Below are positions 23,213-32,055 of a stretch of 64,000 bases of DNA, one piece after another (positions within the stretch are counted from its first letter, which is position 1; each line of letters begins with the position of its first letter). This DNA comes from BOG-1184 sp049514575. GTDB taxonomy: Bacteria; Fibrobacterota; Chitinivibrionia; Chitinivibrionales; Chitinispirillaceae. The position numbers and the translations under genes were made by a program. The notes beneath the pieces were generated by a model, which saw nothing but the letters and a program-made list of their open reading frames with translations, had not been told where the DNA came from and searched no databases. The stretch lies in assembly GCA_049514575.1 (NCBI GenBank), contig JBEKUX010000002.1:50713-114712 (forward strand), read 5' to 3'.

Positions 23213-25075
23213 TTAATGTTCCAATCTTTTTTTATACTTCGCCACGACTTCTTTTCCCTCTTCAGTCTCGGCAAAGTAGTAGCGGAGAATGGTGCCGGCA
23301 ATGGGTGCGGCGATCGATCCGCCATGGCCGGCATTTTCCACAACCACAGCAATGGCAATCACCGGATTGTCGACCGGCGCGCAGGCGATAAAGAGCGCGT
23401 GGGTCTTCTCTCCCTGCGGGTTCTGCGCGCTTCCGGTCTTGCCGCCTACCGGAACGCCTGGCACTGCGGCCATTCCGCCGGTCCCGCCCTCTTCAAGGAC
23501 TTTTTGCATTGCGGTGTGCATCGTCTCGATGGTTGATACCTTGAACGCAAGTGAATCGAGGACCGCCGGAGCGTGGCGTTTCACGGTGATCCCCCGGTGG
23601 TTCTTCTCTTCTCTGACAAGGAAGGGACGGTAGAGCGCACGGCCGTTGCCCATGCCCCCGATCATGAGCGCGAGCTGCAGCGGCGTCACCACCTGCGCCT
23701 GTCCGATGGCAAGGTCAAGCAGAAGTCCCTTTGTCCAGACCCACCCTTTTGATTTGAATTTTTTATTATAGGCGTCTTCGCCCGAAAGCCACCCCTCCTT
23801 TTCGCCCGGCAGATCGATGCCGGTCATGGATCCGAGACCCATCTTTACGGCGTACCTGTTGATCGCCGCATCCTCCACCCGCAGCCCCACCTGGTAAAAG
23901 TACACATCGCACGACTGCTGGATCGCCTCAATGAGATTAAGCCGGCCATGGCCTTTTTCCTCCCAGCAGTGGGCAATGCGCGACCCGAAGCGGAAAATGC
24001 CGCGGCAGGGCGCCGGCATCAGGCTTGCGGCCGTCAGTTGCCCGGTTTCGAGCCCGGCAAGCGCGCTGACAAGCTTGAAGGTCGAACCCGGCGCGTAGGT
24101 ACCGCTGGTCGCCCTGTTGTTCAGGGGCAGGGATGTGTCGGCGGTGATGACGTTCCAGTTCTGGCTGCGCACCGAACCGGCCATGGAAAATATGTTCGGA
24201 TCGATTGACGGATTAGAAAACATGACGAGCACTTCGCCGGTCCGCGGGTCGAGCGCCACCACGGCGCCTTTCATCGAATCCGGAAAAACACGCGCCGCGG
24301 TGCGCTGGAGCCGGGCGTCGAGCGTCAGAAACAGGTTGTTACCGGGCACCGCTTCCAGTTTCGGGATGTCCGGCAGGGGGCCCAGACTTTTTCCATAGGC
24401 ATCTACTTCGATATACTCCTGCCCGCACACGCCCCGCATGTCCTTTTCGTACTGCCGCTCGATCCCTGATGTACCGATAAGGTCGCCGTAATAGTACCCG
24501 CGCTGCTTGAGCGTGTCGAAATCCTTTTCCGGAATTTCTCCCATATAGCCGAGCACATGAAACGCGTCCGGACCGAGCGGGTATTCCCGCCGCGATTCCG
24601 CAACCACCATGATCCCGGGCAGCTCCATCGAATGTTCTTCGACGATACTCATGAGGTCGAAGGAAATGTCCTCCTTGATTCGCGTTGGGTCAAACTTGCG
24701 GCCGAAGGCCTTCCTTATCGTCGCTTCCAGGTCCATAGAGTCGAACACCGCGTCACCGGTGGAATCACGTATTGCGCAGAGCCGGTGCACCACCTCCTTG
24801 CGGTGCTTGAGCTGCGAGGGCAGTACACAGAGAGAATAGGAAGGCCGGTTGCGCGCAAGTACCTCGCCGCGTCGGTCGTAAATGTACCCGCGGGGCGGCA
24901 GAATGATTTTAAGCCGCATGCTGTTTTCTTTGGAGAGCCGGATGTTGAGATCGGCCTGAATGACCTGCAGGTACATGAGGCGTACAATCAGGATGGAAAA
25001 AAACAGCGCTACGGCAATGATCAGATACCTGCTTTTCGCGTTGCGTTCCTGCTGTTCATCGTACAGATAGGGCAT
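23213..25075 (-). CDS. mrdA: penicillin-binding protein 2, elongation transpeptidase
   Basis: A class B PBP cross-linking peptidoglycan in the elongasome. 620 residues: one N-terminal membrane helix (SRYLIIAVALFFSILIVRLM), a dimerisation/pedestal domain with LPPRGYIYDRRGEVLARN, and a transpeptidase domain with APGSTFK (Ser near residue 332), QQSCDVYF (SxN equivalent) and GGKTGSAQNPQG (KTGS, ~545). It is followed immediately by rodA and preceded by mreD with a 9-base gap, a tight operon consistent with equal expression. Confidence 0.97.
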   Translation of the reverse strand: MPYLYDEQQERNAKSRYLIIAVALFFSILIVRLMYLQVIQADLNIRLSKENSMRLKIILPPRGYIYDRRGEVLARNRPSYSLCVLPSQLKHRKEVVHRLCAIRDSTGDAVFDSMDLEATIRKAFGRKFDPTRIKEDISFDLMSIVEEHSMELPGIMVVAESRREYPLGPDAFHVLGYMGEIPEKDFDTLKQRGYYYGDLIGTSGIERQYEKDMRGVCGQEYIEVDAYGKSLGPLPDIPKLEAVPGNNLFLTLDARLQRTAARVFPDSMKGAVVALDPRTGEVLVMFSNPSIDPNIFSMAGSVRSQNWNVITADTSLPLNNRATSGTYAPGSTFKLVSALAGLETGQLTAASLMPAPCRGIFRFGSRIAHCWEEKGHGRLNLIEAIQQSCDVYFYQVGLRVEDAAINRYAVKMGLGSMTGIDLPGEKEGWLSGEDAYNKKFKSKGWVWTKGLLLDLAIGQAQVVTPLQLALMIGGMGNGRALYRPFLVREEKNHRGITVKRHAPAVLDSLAFKVSTIETMHTAMQKVLEEGGTGGMAAVPGVPVGGKTGSAQNPQGEKTHALFIACAPVDNPVIAIAVVVENAGHGGSIAAPIAGTILRYYFAETEEGKEVVAKYKKRLEH

Positions 25076-25084
25076 GGGTTTCCG

Positions 25085-25582
25085 CTACCGCCGGAAAGAA
25101 GTGGGCAGAAAACGTTCTTTGATATACGGCACGAGTGCGAACAGCAGAGAGTAAAGGGCGCGCGGCACCGTGGCGACCGCGAGGTCGTGCGCCACTCTCC
25201 CGCCACCGCCGCCGGTCTTGACAACCTGGACGATGAAATAGGCCGTATCGTTCACCAGAAACGTAATGAGCAGCAGGACAATCTGAAAAACAACGTCCAC
25301 ACGCATCATCCGCTCGTTGAAAAAACCGGCAAAAAAACCGGCGATGGTCTTGGACAGCGCGTTCTGTCCAAGAATAGACGGGGAAAAAAGATCCTGTGCA
25401 AGACCGAGGAAAAATCCGACCCCGACGGCCGTCATCTGGCCGGTCCTGAGCGCGAGAAAAAAGAGCGCCACCATAAGCAGGTCAGGAGTAATGCCGGACA
25501 GTCCGATAAGAGGGACCACGGTGGTCTGCAGCACAAAGCAGAGAAGAAATATACCTGCCCATTTCAATAGGTTTGTTTTCAT
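25085..25582 (-). CDS. mreD: rod shape-determining protein MreD
   Basis: A 165-residue integral membrane protein with five or six hydrophobic segments (AGIFLLCFVLQTTVVPLIGL at the N terminus; LLMVALFFLALRTGQMTAVG). MreD is short and poorly conserved; position between mreC and mrdA, size and the GxxPDLLM motif support the call. The start at 25582 overlaps the mreC stop by 4 bases (ATGA), indicating coupled translation. The longer frame reaching into mreC is not needed. Confidence 0.93.
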   Translation of the reverse strand: MKTNLLKWAGIFLLCFVLQTTVVPLIGLSGITPDLLMVALFFLALRTGQMTAVGVGFFLGLAQDLFSPSILGQNALSKTIAGFFAGFFNERMMRVDVVFQIVLLLITFLVNDTAYFIVQVVKTGGGGGRVAHDLAVATVPRALYSLLFALVPYIKERFLPTSFRR

Positions 25583-26412
25583 GGCCGTAGTTTCAAGGAA
25601 TCGAGTTGCGCCCTGAACGCCGCCCATTGCGGCGGGAGCTGCACAATGAACAGCTCTTCGATATGATCTATGTCCAGGCTCGGTTGTATCGACGCTTTTT
25701 TAAAGAGAGGATCGTGCTCTTTGGAAATGTTTTCAATCACGCCCACCGGAAATCCCCGCGGATAAATGCCGCCGAGTCCGGAGGTGACGATCGTATCCCC
25801 GCTCGTGACATCTTCATGGATACTGAAACGGGCGGAAAAATCAACGCCGTTTTCGGTCTCAAGGATGCTGACGGCCCTGCTGCGCCGGACAATGACGCTT
25901 GTCCGGTTGAGCGGATCGCGGATAAGCTGGACCAGGCTCAAGGACGGCATCACCTGCACCACTTTGCCCGCAACGCCGCCCTCACCCACCACCGGCATGA
26001 ACGCAAGCACACCGTTTTTTCTCCCGGCGTTCACCACCACGCTTTTGCACACCGGCGAAGGGTCCCGCGCCACAACGCTCACCGGAATGATCTCAAGCGG
26101 CATGCGCTGTTCGAAACCGAGCATTCCCCGGAGCCGTCCGTTCTCAACTTTCTCGTCCCTGAGCTGCGCAACCTGGGTGGTAAGAAGCGCCACTTCGCCT
26201 TTAAGGTGCCGGTTCTCGGCATAAATGTTCTTCGCCTTTGTCGCCTCATTGAAGGTGATCTGCAGCGGATAGAATATGCTGATTGCAAGAAACCGTGCGG
26301 TCTTCGCCTGAAGCGCCGGAGGGCTTGAAATCATCCACAGGCTTGCACAGGACGCGGCAAGCACCGCCACGACGACGCGGTAACGGATGATGAGTTCAAG
26401 TATCCAGCGCAT
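25579..26412 (-). CDS. mreC: rod shape-determining protein MreC
   Basis: A periplasmic scaffold linking MreB to PBP2. 277 residues: N-terminal membrane helix (~10-30), a coiled coil rich in charged residues (AKNIYAENRHLKGEVALLTT), then the beta domain (IPVSVVARDPSPVCKSVVVN, GVAGKVVQVMPSLSLVQLIR, VTSGDTIVTSGLGGIYPRGF). No strong ribosome site is visible. It overlaps mreD by 4 bases. The upstream gap to mreB (220 bases) contains a half copy of the MITE-like element, which may separate or attenuate the mreB and mreC-rodA transcription units. Confidence 0.95.
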   Translation of the reverse strand: MRWILELIIRYRVVVAVLAASCASLWMISSPPALQAKTARFLAISIFYPLQITFNEATKAKNIYAENRHLKGEVALLTTQVAQLRDEKVENGRLRGMLGFEQRMPLEIIPVSVVARDPSPVCKSVVVNAGRKNGVLAFMPVVGEGGVAGKVVQVMPSLSLVQLIRDPLNRTSVIVRRSRAVSILETENGVDFSARFSIHEDVTSGDTIVTSGLGGIYPRGFPVGVIENISKEHDPLFKKASIQPSLDIDHIEELFIVQLPPQWAAFRAQLDSLKLRP

Positions 26413-26458
26413 GGTGGAATTGAATATTGATTAAAAAAACATATTGTAAATAATGATA

Positions 26459-26566
26459 TTTTGCTAAAGGCACTTTACGGGGTAACGGGTGGGCACCATT
26501 GTTGCTGGACTGAACTTCAGCGAACCCGTACCCTCAAGTTTCAGTGGAATTGAAATCAATGCAAAT
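26459..26566. repeat. MITE-like element, half copy E (between mreB and mreC)
   Basis: Starts TTTTGCTAAAGGCA, contains CGGGTGGGCACCATTGTTGC and ACCCTCAAGTTTC, and ends GTGGAATTGAAATCAATGC. It is collinear with half copy C (14919-15027), both stopping at the same central point, so half elements may be a recurrent product. Confidence 0.8.
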
Positions 26567-26634
26567 AAAACGGCATTACAGGACATAGTAACGATAGCCA
26601 TTAACAAAAGAAAATTATTATCCCCGACCCGCCA

Positions 26635-27666
26635 TTACCGGCTGCGCCGTCCGGTGGGCATGAGGACCGGCCGGTAGTAATCGAGGTTTTCGATGATCTT
26701 GAGCGCCCCGCGCGCCACGCAGGTAAGCGGTTCGTCGATCACGTTGACGGGCAGATTCGTCTCCTGCCGGATCCGTTCGTCCAAACCCCGCAATTGGGAG
26801 CTGCCGCCCGTCATGATAATACCTTTGTCAAGTATATCGGCCGACAGTTCCGGGGGCGTCTGCTCCAGCGCCTGTTTAACGGCTTCGATAATGATGGAGA
26901 CCGGCTCGTTGAGCGCGTCACGTATCTCGGTTGAGGAGATGCGCAGGGTCTTCGGGATTCCGGCCACAAGATCCCGGCCCTTGACCTCCATTTCCAGCTC
27001 TTCCTGAAGCGGGAACGCGGACCCGATCTGCATCTTGATCTGCTCGGCAGTACTCTCGCCCACCAGCAGATTGTAGGTCCTCTTGAGATAGGATATGACC
27101 GACTCGTCCATTTCGTCGCCGCCCACGCGCACCGACATGTCGCACACCGTGCCGTTAAGGGCGATGACCGCGATCTCCGCCGTACCGCCGCCTATATCGA
27201 TGACCATGTTGCCGGACGGTTCATGCACCGGAAGGCCCATGCCGATGGCAGCGGACATCGGTTCCGCAACGAGATACACCTCCCGCACCCCGGCGCTTTC
27301 CGCCGAATCGACCACGGCGCGCTTCTCGACTTCGGTAATGCCGGAGGGCACGCCGATCACCGCGCGCGGCCTGAAATAAAACCGGTACTTCTGGACTTTC
27401 CGGATAAGGTACTTCAGCATGTGCTCGACGAGTTCGAAATCGGCGATCACGCCGTCTTTCATGGGACGCACCGCTTCGATCTCTCCCGGCGTCCTGCCGA
27501 GCATGCGCTTGGCCTCGAGGCCGATCGCCCGTACGGCGCGGGAGTTCTTGTCAACCGCGACAACCGACGGTTCGTCGATGAGCAGACCGCGGCCGCTCAC
27601 GTAAATCAGGGTGTTTGCCGTACCGAGGTCAATGCCGAGGTCGTTCGAGAGGAAAAAAGACGCCAT
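26635..27666 (-). CDS. mreB: rod shape-determining actin homologue MreB
   Basis: An actin-like ATPase that forms membrane-bound filaments and guides the elongasome. 343 residues. LGIDLGTANTLIYV is phosphate loop 1; VIDIGGGTAEIAVIAL (~155-170) is phosphate loop 2; GIIMTGGSSQLRGLDERI is the adenosine motif. The ATG follows AAGGA at normal distance. It is first in the mre operon; the ~165-base upstream gap on the minus strand should hold its promoter, but I cannot pick a convincing -35/-10 pair. Confidence 0.97.
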   Translation of the reverse strand: MASFFLSNDLGIDLGTANTLIYVSGRGLLIDEPSVVAVDKNSRAVRAIGLEAKRMLGRTPGEIEAVRPMKDGVIADFELVEHMLKYLIRKVQKYRFYFRPRAVIGVPSGITEVEKRAVVDSAESAGVREVYLVAEPMSAAIGMGLPVHEPSGNMVIDIGGGTAEIAVIALNGTVCDMSVRVGGDEMDESVISYLKRTYNLLVGESTAEQIKMQIGSAFPLQEELEMEVKGRDLVAGIPKTLRISSTEIRDALNEPVSIIIEAVKQALEQTPPELSADILDKGIIMTGGSSQLRGLDERIRQETNLPVNVIDEPLTCVARGALKIIENLDYYRPVLMPTGRRSR

Positions 27667-27832
27667 AAAATATCCTTAATGTTAATTTGCCGATGGTCTG
27701 TTTTCCGTAATGCTTCTGGAAAATACAATAAATTCGTATGGTTTGGTAGTTTAATTGGTTTGGGAGGCGAGCCCGAAAGGAACACAAGAGCCGGAATCCA
27801 TTAATCGGAAGAAAACAAATTCTACCTTTCGT

Positions 27833-29173
27833 TCATCGCTCCGTTTTTTTCACCGTATCCCGCACTCCTGCCGGCACTGCAAGCGAATCCTTAGGGGAAA
27901 CGGCGTTTGATGATGAATCGGGTTTGGCAGGAGCGGTTTTACTGCTGCCTTTCGCCAATGAATCCGGCGCTGCCGCTGCCGGAGCTGGTTCAGGACCGAT
28001 TTTGGATGCAGCATCAGGTTTGGAAACAGGGCTTTTTGAAGAATCCGTAACAGACGGTAAAAGCGGGACAATTATCACCGGTTCAGGTGCCTTTGGCCGG
28101 GCAATAGCTGTCGAGTCCCCTGCTTTTATCTGTAAAGGCATCGGTTTCCCCGGTACTGCCGCTGGCGATACGGCCTGCTTTTTCTTGTTAAAAATCGAAT
28201 ACGTCAGGCCGAACATCCACTTTGTCTCAAGATCAGCGCTGGAAACCGGCTGGGTCAGGCCGTAATCAAATTCGAACTCGATATAAAATACTTCATTGGA
28301 ACTCCAGCGTATGCCAACGCCGAAATGCACGATTTCGGAGGGGTGGTTGATGTTCACGCCGGCGCGCGCCGCAATGGAGGGCAGCACCCAGGCCTCGACG
28401 CCGATCGGCACCATGAACCGTTCATACACGTCGCTGTAAACGAAATCACAGGCCGCCGTGAACGGCAGCGCCCACCGTCGCACCGTATCGCACCAGGCAA
28501 TACCCGCGCGCGCGTAGCGCGGGAACCCTCTGGCCGAACGGTACCAGACGACCGGGGTTTTATACCATGGGCCTGCCGCCGTGTCCAGACGCAGATAGTG
28601 CAGCATCGACCCGCCGATGGTGATTGAATTCGGCACCAGCTGAAACTGAAACCCCGGACAATAGGTGAGCGCATGCCAGGTCTGGTCGTAGAGGTGCTCC
28701 TGCAGAAAATTGATGCTGCTCCCTGCTGCAAACCGGCCCCACACATAACCGCCGGTCACGGTGGCCAGAATGGTCTGGTCTGAAGATGACTCGGCATTCA
28801 TGGTCGTTTCGTCGGTAGTTCCATTCCCGTTTGTAACATAGAAATCGTTGGAATGAGACAGCAGAGACACGCCGATGAACCACCGCGGAAACATCCAGGA
28901 GGTTTCTATCTTGCTCTTTGAGAGATCGCCCGGCTGGCTGCCGTATTCGATGGAAAGGAACGGCGCTTCCGCAAAAGCCGGTGACGCAGGATTATAACAG
29001 CCGAAACCGCCGCCGGAGAGGGCCGTCCCGGCGCTGCCCATCGCGGCTATCCGGGGCGTGGTCGGCTCTTCGGCGATCTGATAATACCCGTAATATGCCG
29101 CAAAGAGCGTTCCGGCAGCCAGCGTGATGATCTGAATTGCTCTTGAAAATATCTTAAAAAAAAGATTCGACAT
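27833..29173 (-). CDS. PorV/UPF0164-type outer-membrane barrel with Ser/Pro/Ala-rich tail
   Basis: A 446-residue exported protein. A signal segment (residues ~1-35) is followed by RIAAMGSAGTALSGGGFGCY and NPASPAFA, the hallmark N terminus of PorV/PorQ/UPF0164 barrels, then alternating beta strands typical of an FadL-like barrel to about residue 335. The last ~110 residues are a low-complexity stretch rich in Pro, Ala, Ser, Asp and Lys, probably a periplasmic or surface linker. In FCB bacteria such proteins take part in type 9 secretion or surface attachment; the precise role here is unknown. The start at 29173 is chosen over a longer frame that begins inside a repeat. Confidence 0.75.
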   Translation of the reverse strand: MSNLFFKIFSRAIQIITLAAGTLFAAYYGYYQIAEEPTTPRIAAMGSAGTALSGGGFGCYNPASPAFAEAPFLSIEYGSQPGDLSKSKIETSWMFPRWFIGVSLLSHSNDFYVTNGNGTTDETTMNAESSSDQTILATVTGGYVWGRFAAGSSINFLQEHLYDQTWHALTYCPGFQFQLVPNSITIGGSMLHYLRLDTAAGPWYKTPVVWYRSARGFPRYARAGIAWCDTVRRWALPFTAACDFVYSDVYERFMVPIGVEAWVLPSIAARAGVNINHPSEIVHFGVGIRWSSNEVFYIEFEFDYGLTQPVSSADLETKWMFGLTYSIFNKKKQAVSPAAVPGKPMPLQIKAGDSTAIARPKAPEPVIIVPLLPSVTDSSKSPVSKPDAASKIGPEPAPAAAAPDSLAKGSSKTAPAKPDSSSNAVSPKDSLAVPAGVRDTVKKTER

Positions 29174-29192
29174 ATAACCTGCCTTATTACTT

Positions 29193-29408
29193 CTTGAGCT
29201 AAAGACTTTATTCGGGGTGTCGGGTGGGCACCACCCGTGCAGCTTTGAGCTCCCTTTACCCGCACCCGCAAGCATTATTCCGTTAAAAGAAAAAGCTTAA
29301 AGCTTTTTTTATTTCAACGGCATTAAATCTCGAGGGTGGGGGTCAAATACAGTCCAATCCTGCAACACTGGTGCCCACCCCACACCCAATCAACTCCCTT
29401 TAGCAAAA
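29193..29408. repeat. MITE-like element, full copy F (between two barrel genes)
   Basis: Runs from TTGAGCTAAAGAC to CCCTTTAGCAAAA. The interior reads, in the opposite orientation to copy B, CGGGTGGGCACC, GCCCACCCC, a central AT stem with TTCCGTTAAAAG facing TTTCAACGG, and TGCAACACTGGTGCCCACCC. It occupies the whole gap 29174-29423. Confidence 0.85.
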
Positions 29409-29423
29409 AAAATATTACTTATT

Positions 29424-30473
29424 TTAAAATGACATCGTCACGTCAAGCTGCTGATCGATGCCGGCCCATAGCTCGTTGGTAGCCGCGCTGTAATTGACCC
29501 ACAAACCCTTCCTGACCGGTTTATAAGAAAACCCGAGGCAGAAGCGCATGCCAAACTCTTTGGCGTACTGTTCACTATTGTTAATAATATCGCCGGTTAT
29601 CGGCACATTGCCAATTCCGGCCCGCACATAAAAATTTTCCCATCGCCGCCATTCCGCGCCGGTACAAAGAACCGCCTCGTTATGTTCATAGAAAACATAT
29701 CCTATGCAATCAGCAGTCCAGATGAGGGGCTTTTCTCCCAGTGACGTCGCATATTTGCTGCCGACGGTAATGCTCGGGAGCGGCTGGTCAATGACGATCG
29801 GCGCCAGGTCCCCCATCTGCCACTCCATTTTTGCGCCGATGTTTTTCAGTACCGCGGCGACGGTCCATGCGTTGGACACGCGGTATACTCCGGCGAAATC
29901 AAACGAACCGATACCGGTCGCCGAGGCATAATGGATACCCCCGACGTCATACAGGGGAAGGGGAAGACTCTGGTATAAAGCATCGATACACACCCCGATC
30001 GAAAATTGCCGGCTCATATAGTAGCTGACCGCTACTTTGAAGGTCAGGGTCGTATAGCTTGATGACGGCAGTGGATTATCGTCAAGGTCATAGAGCGTAC
30101 CGAGAGATGTCCCGCGGTAGAGCATGAACAGGCCCATGCCGACCCGGGGGGGAATGCGGAATTCAAAGGAGCCGTATCCGTCCATCTGGCCGAGCGACTG
30201 TAATCCGGTCCCGGCGGCAAAATGCGAGGAGCGCAGGTTTGCGAGCACCGCCGGGTTCCACCAGGGTGCATAATAATCGGGTGCAGCAGTGTAAGCTCCG
30301 CCCATTGCCGTTGCCGCTGCTCCCATGGGCGGGCGCAGATAAGCTCCAGATGATCCGGCAACGCCCTGGGCGTCACTTCCGCGCTGCATCCACAAAACGC
30401 AGAACATGATGAACCATGCATTGACTGATTTAAAGACCTGGGGAAGGCTAATTCCCCTGGCCTTTCGCCACAA
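29424..30473 (-). CDS. second PorV/UPF0164-type outer-membrane barrel, TTG start
   Basis: A 349-residue exported barrel. AATAMGGAYTAAPDYYAPWW and NPAVLANL match the PorV/UPF0164 N-terminal signature; the rest is beta-strand rich and ends in Phe (DVTMSF), as outer-membrane proteins do. No ATG gives a full signal peptide, but TTG at 30473 has GGAAAG six bases upstream and yields MWRKARG followed by a hydrophobic core (AWFIMFCVLWM). The gene then overlaps the 3' end of the upstream propeller-like gene by 26 bases. It is probably co-transcribed with that gene and lolA. Function: assembly or export of surface proteins, by analogy only. Confidence 0.72.
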   Translation of the reverse strand: MWRKARGISLPQVFKSVNAWFIMFCVLWMQRGSDAQGVAGSSGAYLRPPMGAAATAMGGAYTAAPDYYAPWWNPAVLANLRSSHFAAGTGLQSLGQMDGYGSFEFRIPPRVGMGLFMLYRGTSLGTLYDLDDNPLPSSSYTTLTFKVAVSYYMSRQFSIGVCIDALYQSLPLPLYDVGGIHYASATGIGSFDFAGVYRVSNAWTVAAVLKNIGAKMEWQMGDLAPIVIDQPLPSITVGSKYATSLGEKPLIWTADCIGYVFYEHNEAVLCTGAEWRRWENFYVRAGIGNVPITGDIINNSEQYAKEFGMRFCLGFSYKPVRKGLWVNYSAATNELWAGIDQQLDVTMSF

Positions 30474-32055
30474 CGATCTTTCCAAAGCTGCGTTCTCCCG
30501 TACTCGCGGTGATTTTATAATAGTAAACGCCGGGCGCGACCAGCCTGCCGGAAGCGGTCGTGCCGTCCCAGACGTCAAATCTGCTGTCGGTACTACGGCC
30601 GAGCGGTGCGGCCGCTTTCCGCGGCGCATTTTCAATGATGCTCTTGACATACTGCATATTAAAATCGTAGATCCGTATCGTCACGTTCGCGTCGCGGCTC
30701 AATTTGTAGACGAAGGTCGTCGTCGGCGACCAGCGGGGGTCGTCGGTGATGATGCCGGGCAGCGCATACGTTTCGGCAAGGCCGCCCTTGATCGCGCGTG
30801 AAAGTTTGATCTGCGTGAAGTCGCCGGTCACGATCGAACCGCCCAGTACCTCGTCCCATGAGACAAAGAGGCCGTCCGAGGAGGCGAGGCACAGACTGCC
30901 GGTCGTGTCGCCGGTCGGAAGGAACAACAGGTCGTTTATTGCTGCTGGTTTTAAAATGTTTTTTCCCTGGAGGAGCCGGGCGTCAAAATCCTGTTCGGTG
31001 ACGATTAACTTCAGGCTGTCCTGATTGACTGCGGCAGTATCGGCTACCGAGTCGCGGTATACCGATACCTGATTGTCGCCGCGCAGCACATACAGGTAGC
31101 CGCGTGCGGCAGGAGCAACCGCATGCGGCGGATCGCTGATCGCGAGGGTCCACTGCTTGGTAACCGAATGGTACCTGAACAGTGAAAACAGAGCCGGGGA
31201 CATGCTGGTGGATTTATAATTAATGTACGCATAGAGCAGGGGCGGACGGGACGTGTTATTGACAAAAGCTGAAGCGTAGGATTGGAAATTCAACGTCGGG
31301 TCCGCAAGCCGGGTGGTGATGCCGGTGTCCCACGTGAGCCGGGTTGTATTGAAAAGCAGCAGGCGCGGTGCTGTTGCCACCAGAACGGAGGTGTCACCGA
31401 AACGGTCCACTGCAAGCGCTGCGGTCGTATCGGTACCGAAGTGCGGATACAGTCCGCGATTGAACGCGGCCGGGATGAACGAACCGGTATCGTTGGGGAG
31501 AAATCCGCTCAGAGAATCGGTCGCCGGGTTCCATCGCACCAGGCCGCCGTGATGGCACGCGAAATAGAATTTCCCGGCCGTGTAGGCCACGCCCTCGGCA
31601 TGCGTCAGTATCGTCGTGTCATTTTGAACCGAAGCAGGCCACGTAATTTTAATATCCGCGCCCAGTGAATTGGCCTTTGTAAAGTGCCAGGACCATACCG
31701 TGGTCGGCCTTGTGCGGTCGAGTGCATCATCGGGAGGATTGAGGACGGCGACAATCGTACCGGCGCCGAACGCAATACCGTTCATTACCGCATCGGCATA
31801 ACAGCCGAGCGTGTAGCCCTTCCATGCCGCTCCCCTGTTCGTGGTATAGTTGAGCCCCCAGCCCTGCCGGAAGCTTGCGGCCCACAGCGTGTCACCGCTG
31901 CCGGCGAGATACATCATGTTGTTGCTGACGATTTCGTCGGTCGGCCCGCACGTCTGGCTGAACGCCGCGGCGCCGAACCACAGCATGAGGCCGGCGGCAG
32001 CGACCAGCGGTCTATTTCCGCATATCAACAATGCGCGCGCTCTTCGGTTGCTCAA
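30448..32055 (-). CDS. secreted beta-propeller-like protein with FlgD-like C-terminal domain
   Basis: A 535-residue exported protein with signal peptide (~1-33, ending AAAFSQ). The body shows repeated strand patterns with DTLWAASFRQGWGLNYTTNR, VRWNPATDSL and similar units of a propeller of the sortilin/photosynthesis-factor style. The C-terminal ~95 residues (VTIRIYDFNMQYVKSII; DVWDGTTASGRLVAPGVYYY; GKIVVAKG) are an FlgD-Ig/type-9-sorting-like domain. It overlaps the lolA 3' end by 44 bases and the next barrel gene by 26, so the three genes form one unit. A cell-surface or exported role is expected; the ligand is unknown. An alternative start a few codons downstream is possible. Confidence 0.75.
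   Translation of the reverse strand: MSNRRARALLICGNRPLVAAAGLMLWFGAAAFSQTCGPTDEIVSNNMMYLAGSGDTLWAASFRQGWGLNYTTNRGAAWKGYTLGCYADAVMNGIAFGAGTIVAVLNPPDDALDRTRPTTVWSWHFTKANSLGADIKITWPASVQNDTTILTHAEGVAYTAGKFYFACHHGGLVRWNPATDSLSGFLPNDTGSFIPAAFNRGLYPHFGTDTTAALAVDRFGDTSVLVATAPRLLLFNTTRLTWDTGITTRLADPTLNFQSYASAFVNNTSRPPLLYAYINYKSTSMSPALFSLFRYHSVTKQWTLAISDPPHAVAPAARGYLYVLRGDNQVSVYRDSVADTAAVNQDSLKLIVTEQDFDARLLQGKNILKPAAINDLLFLPTGDTTGSLCLASSDGLFVSWDEVLGGSIVTGDFTQIKLSRAIKGGLAETYALPGIITDDPRWSPTTTFVYKLSRDANVTIRIYDFNMQYVKSIIENAPRKAAAPLGRSTDSRFDVWDGTTASGRLVAPGVYYYKITASTGERSFGKIVVAKGQGN

Noticed and set aside
22087..23391. Long open frame on the plus strand (434 codons)
   Set aside because: It runs antisense through rodA, which has clear SEDS motifs; the antisense protein is charged low-complexity sequence with no domain.
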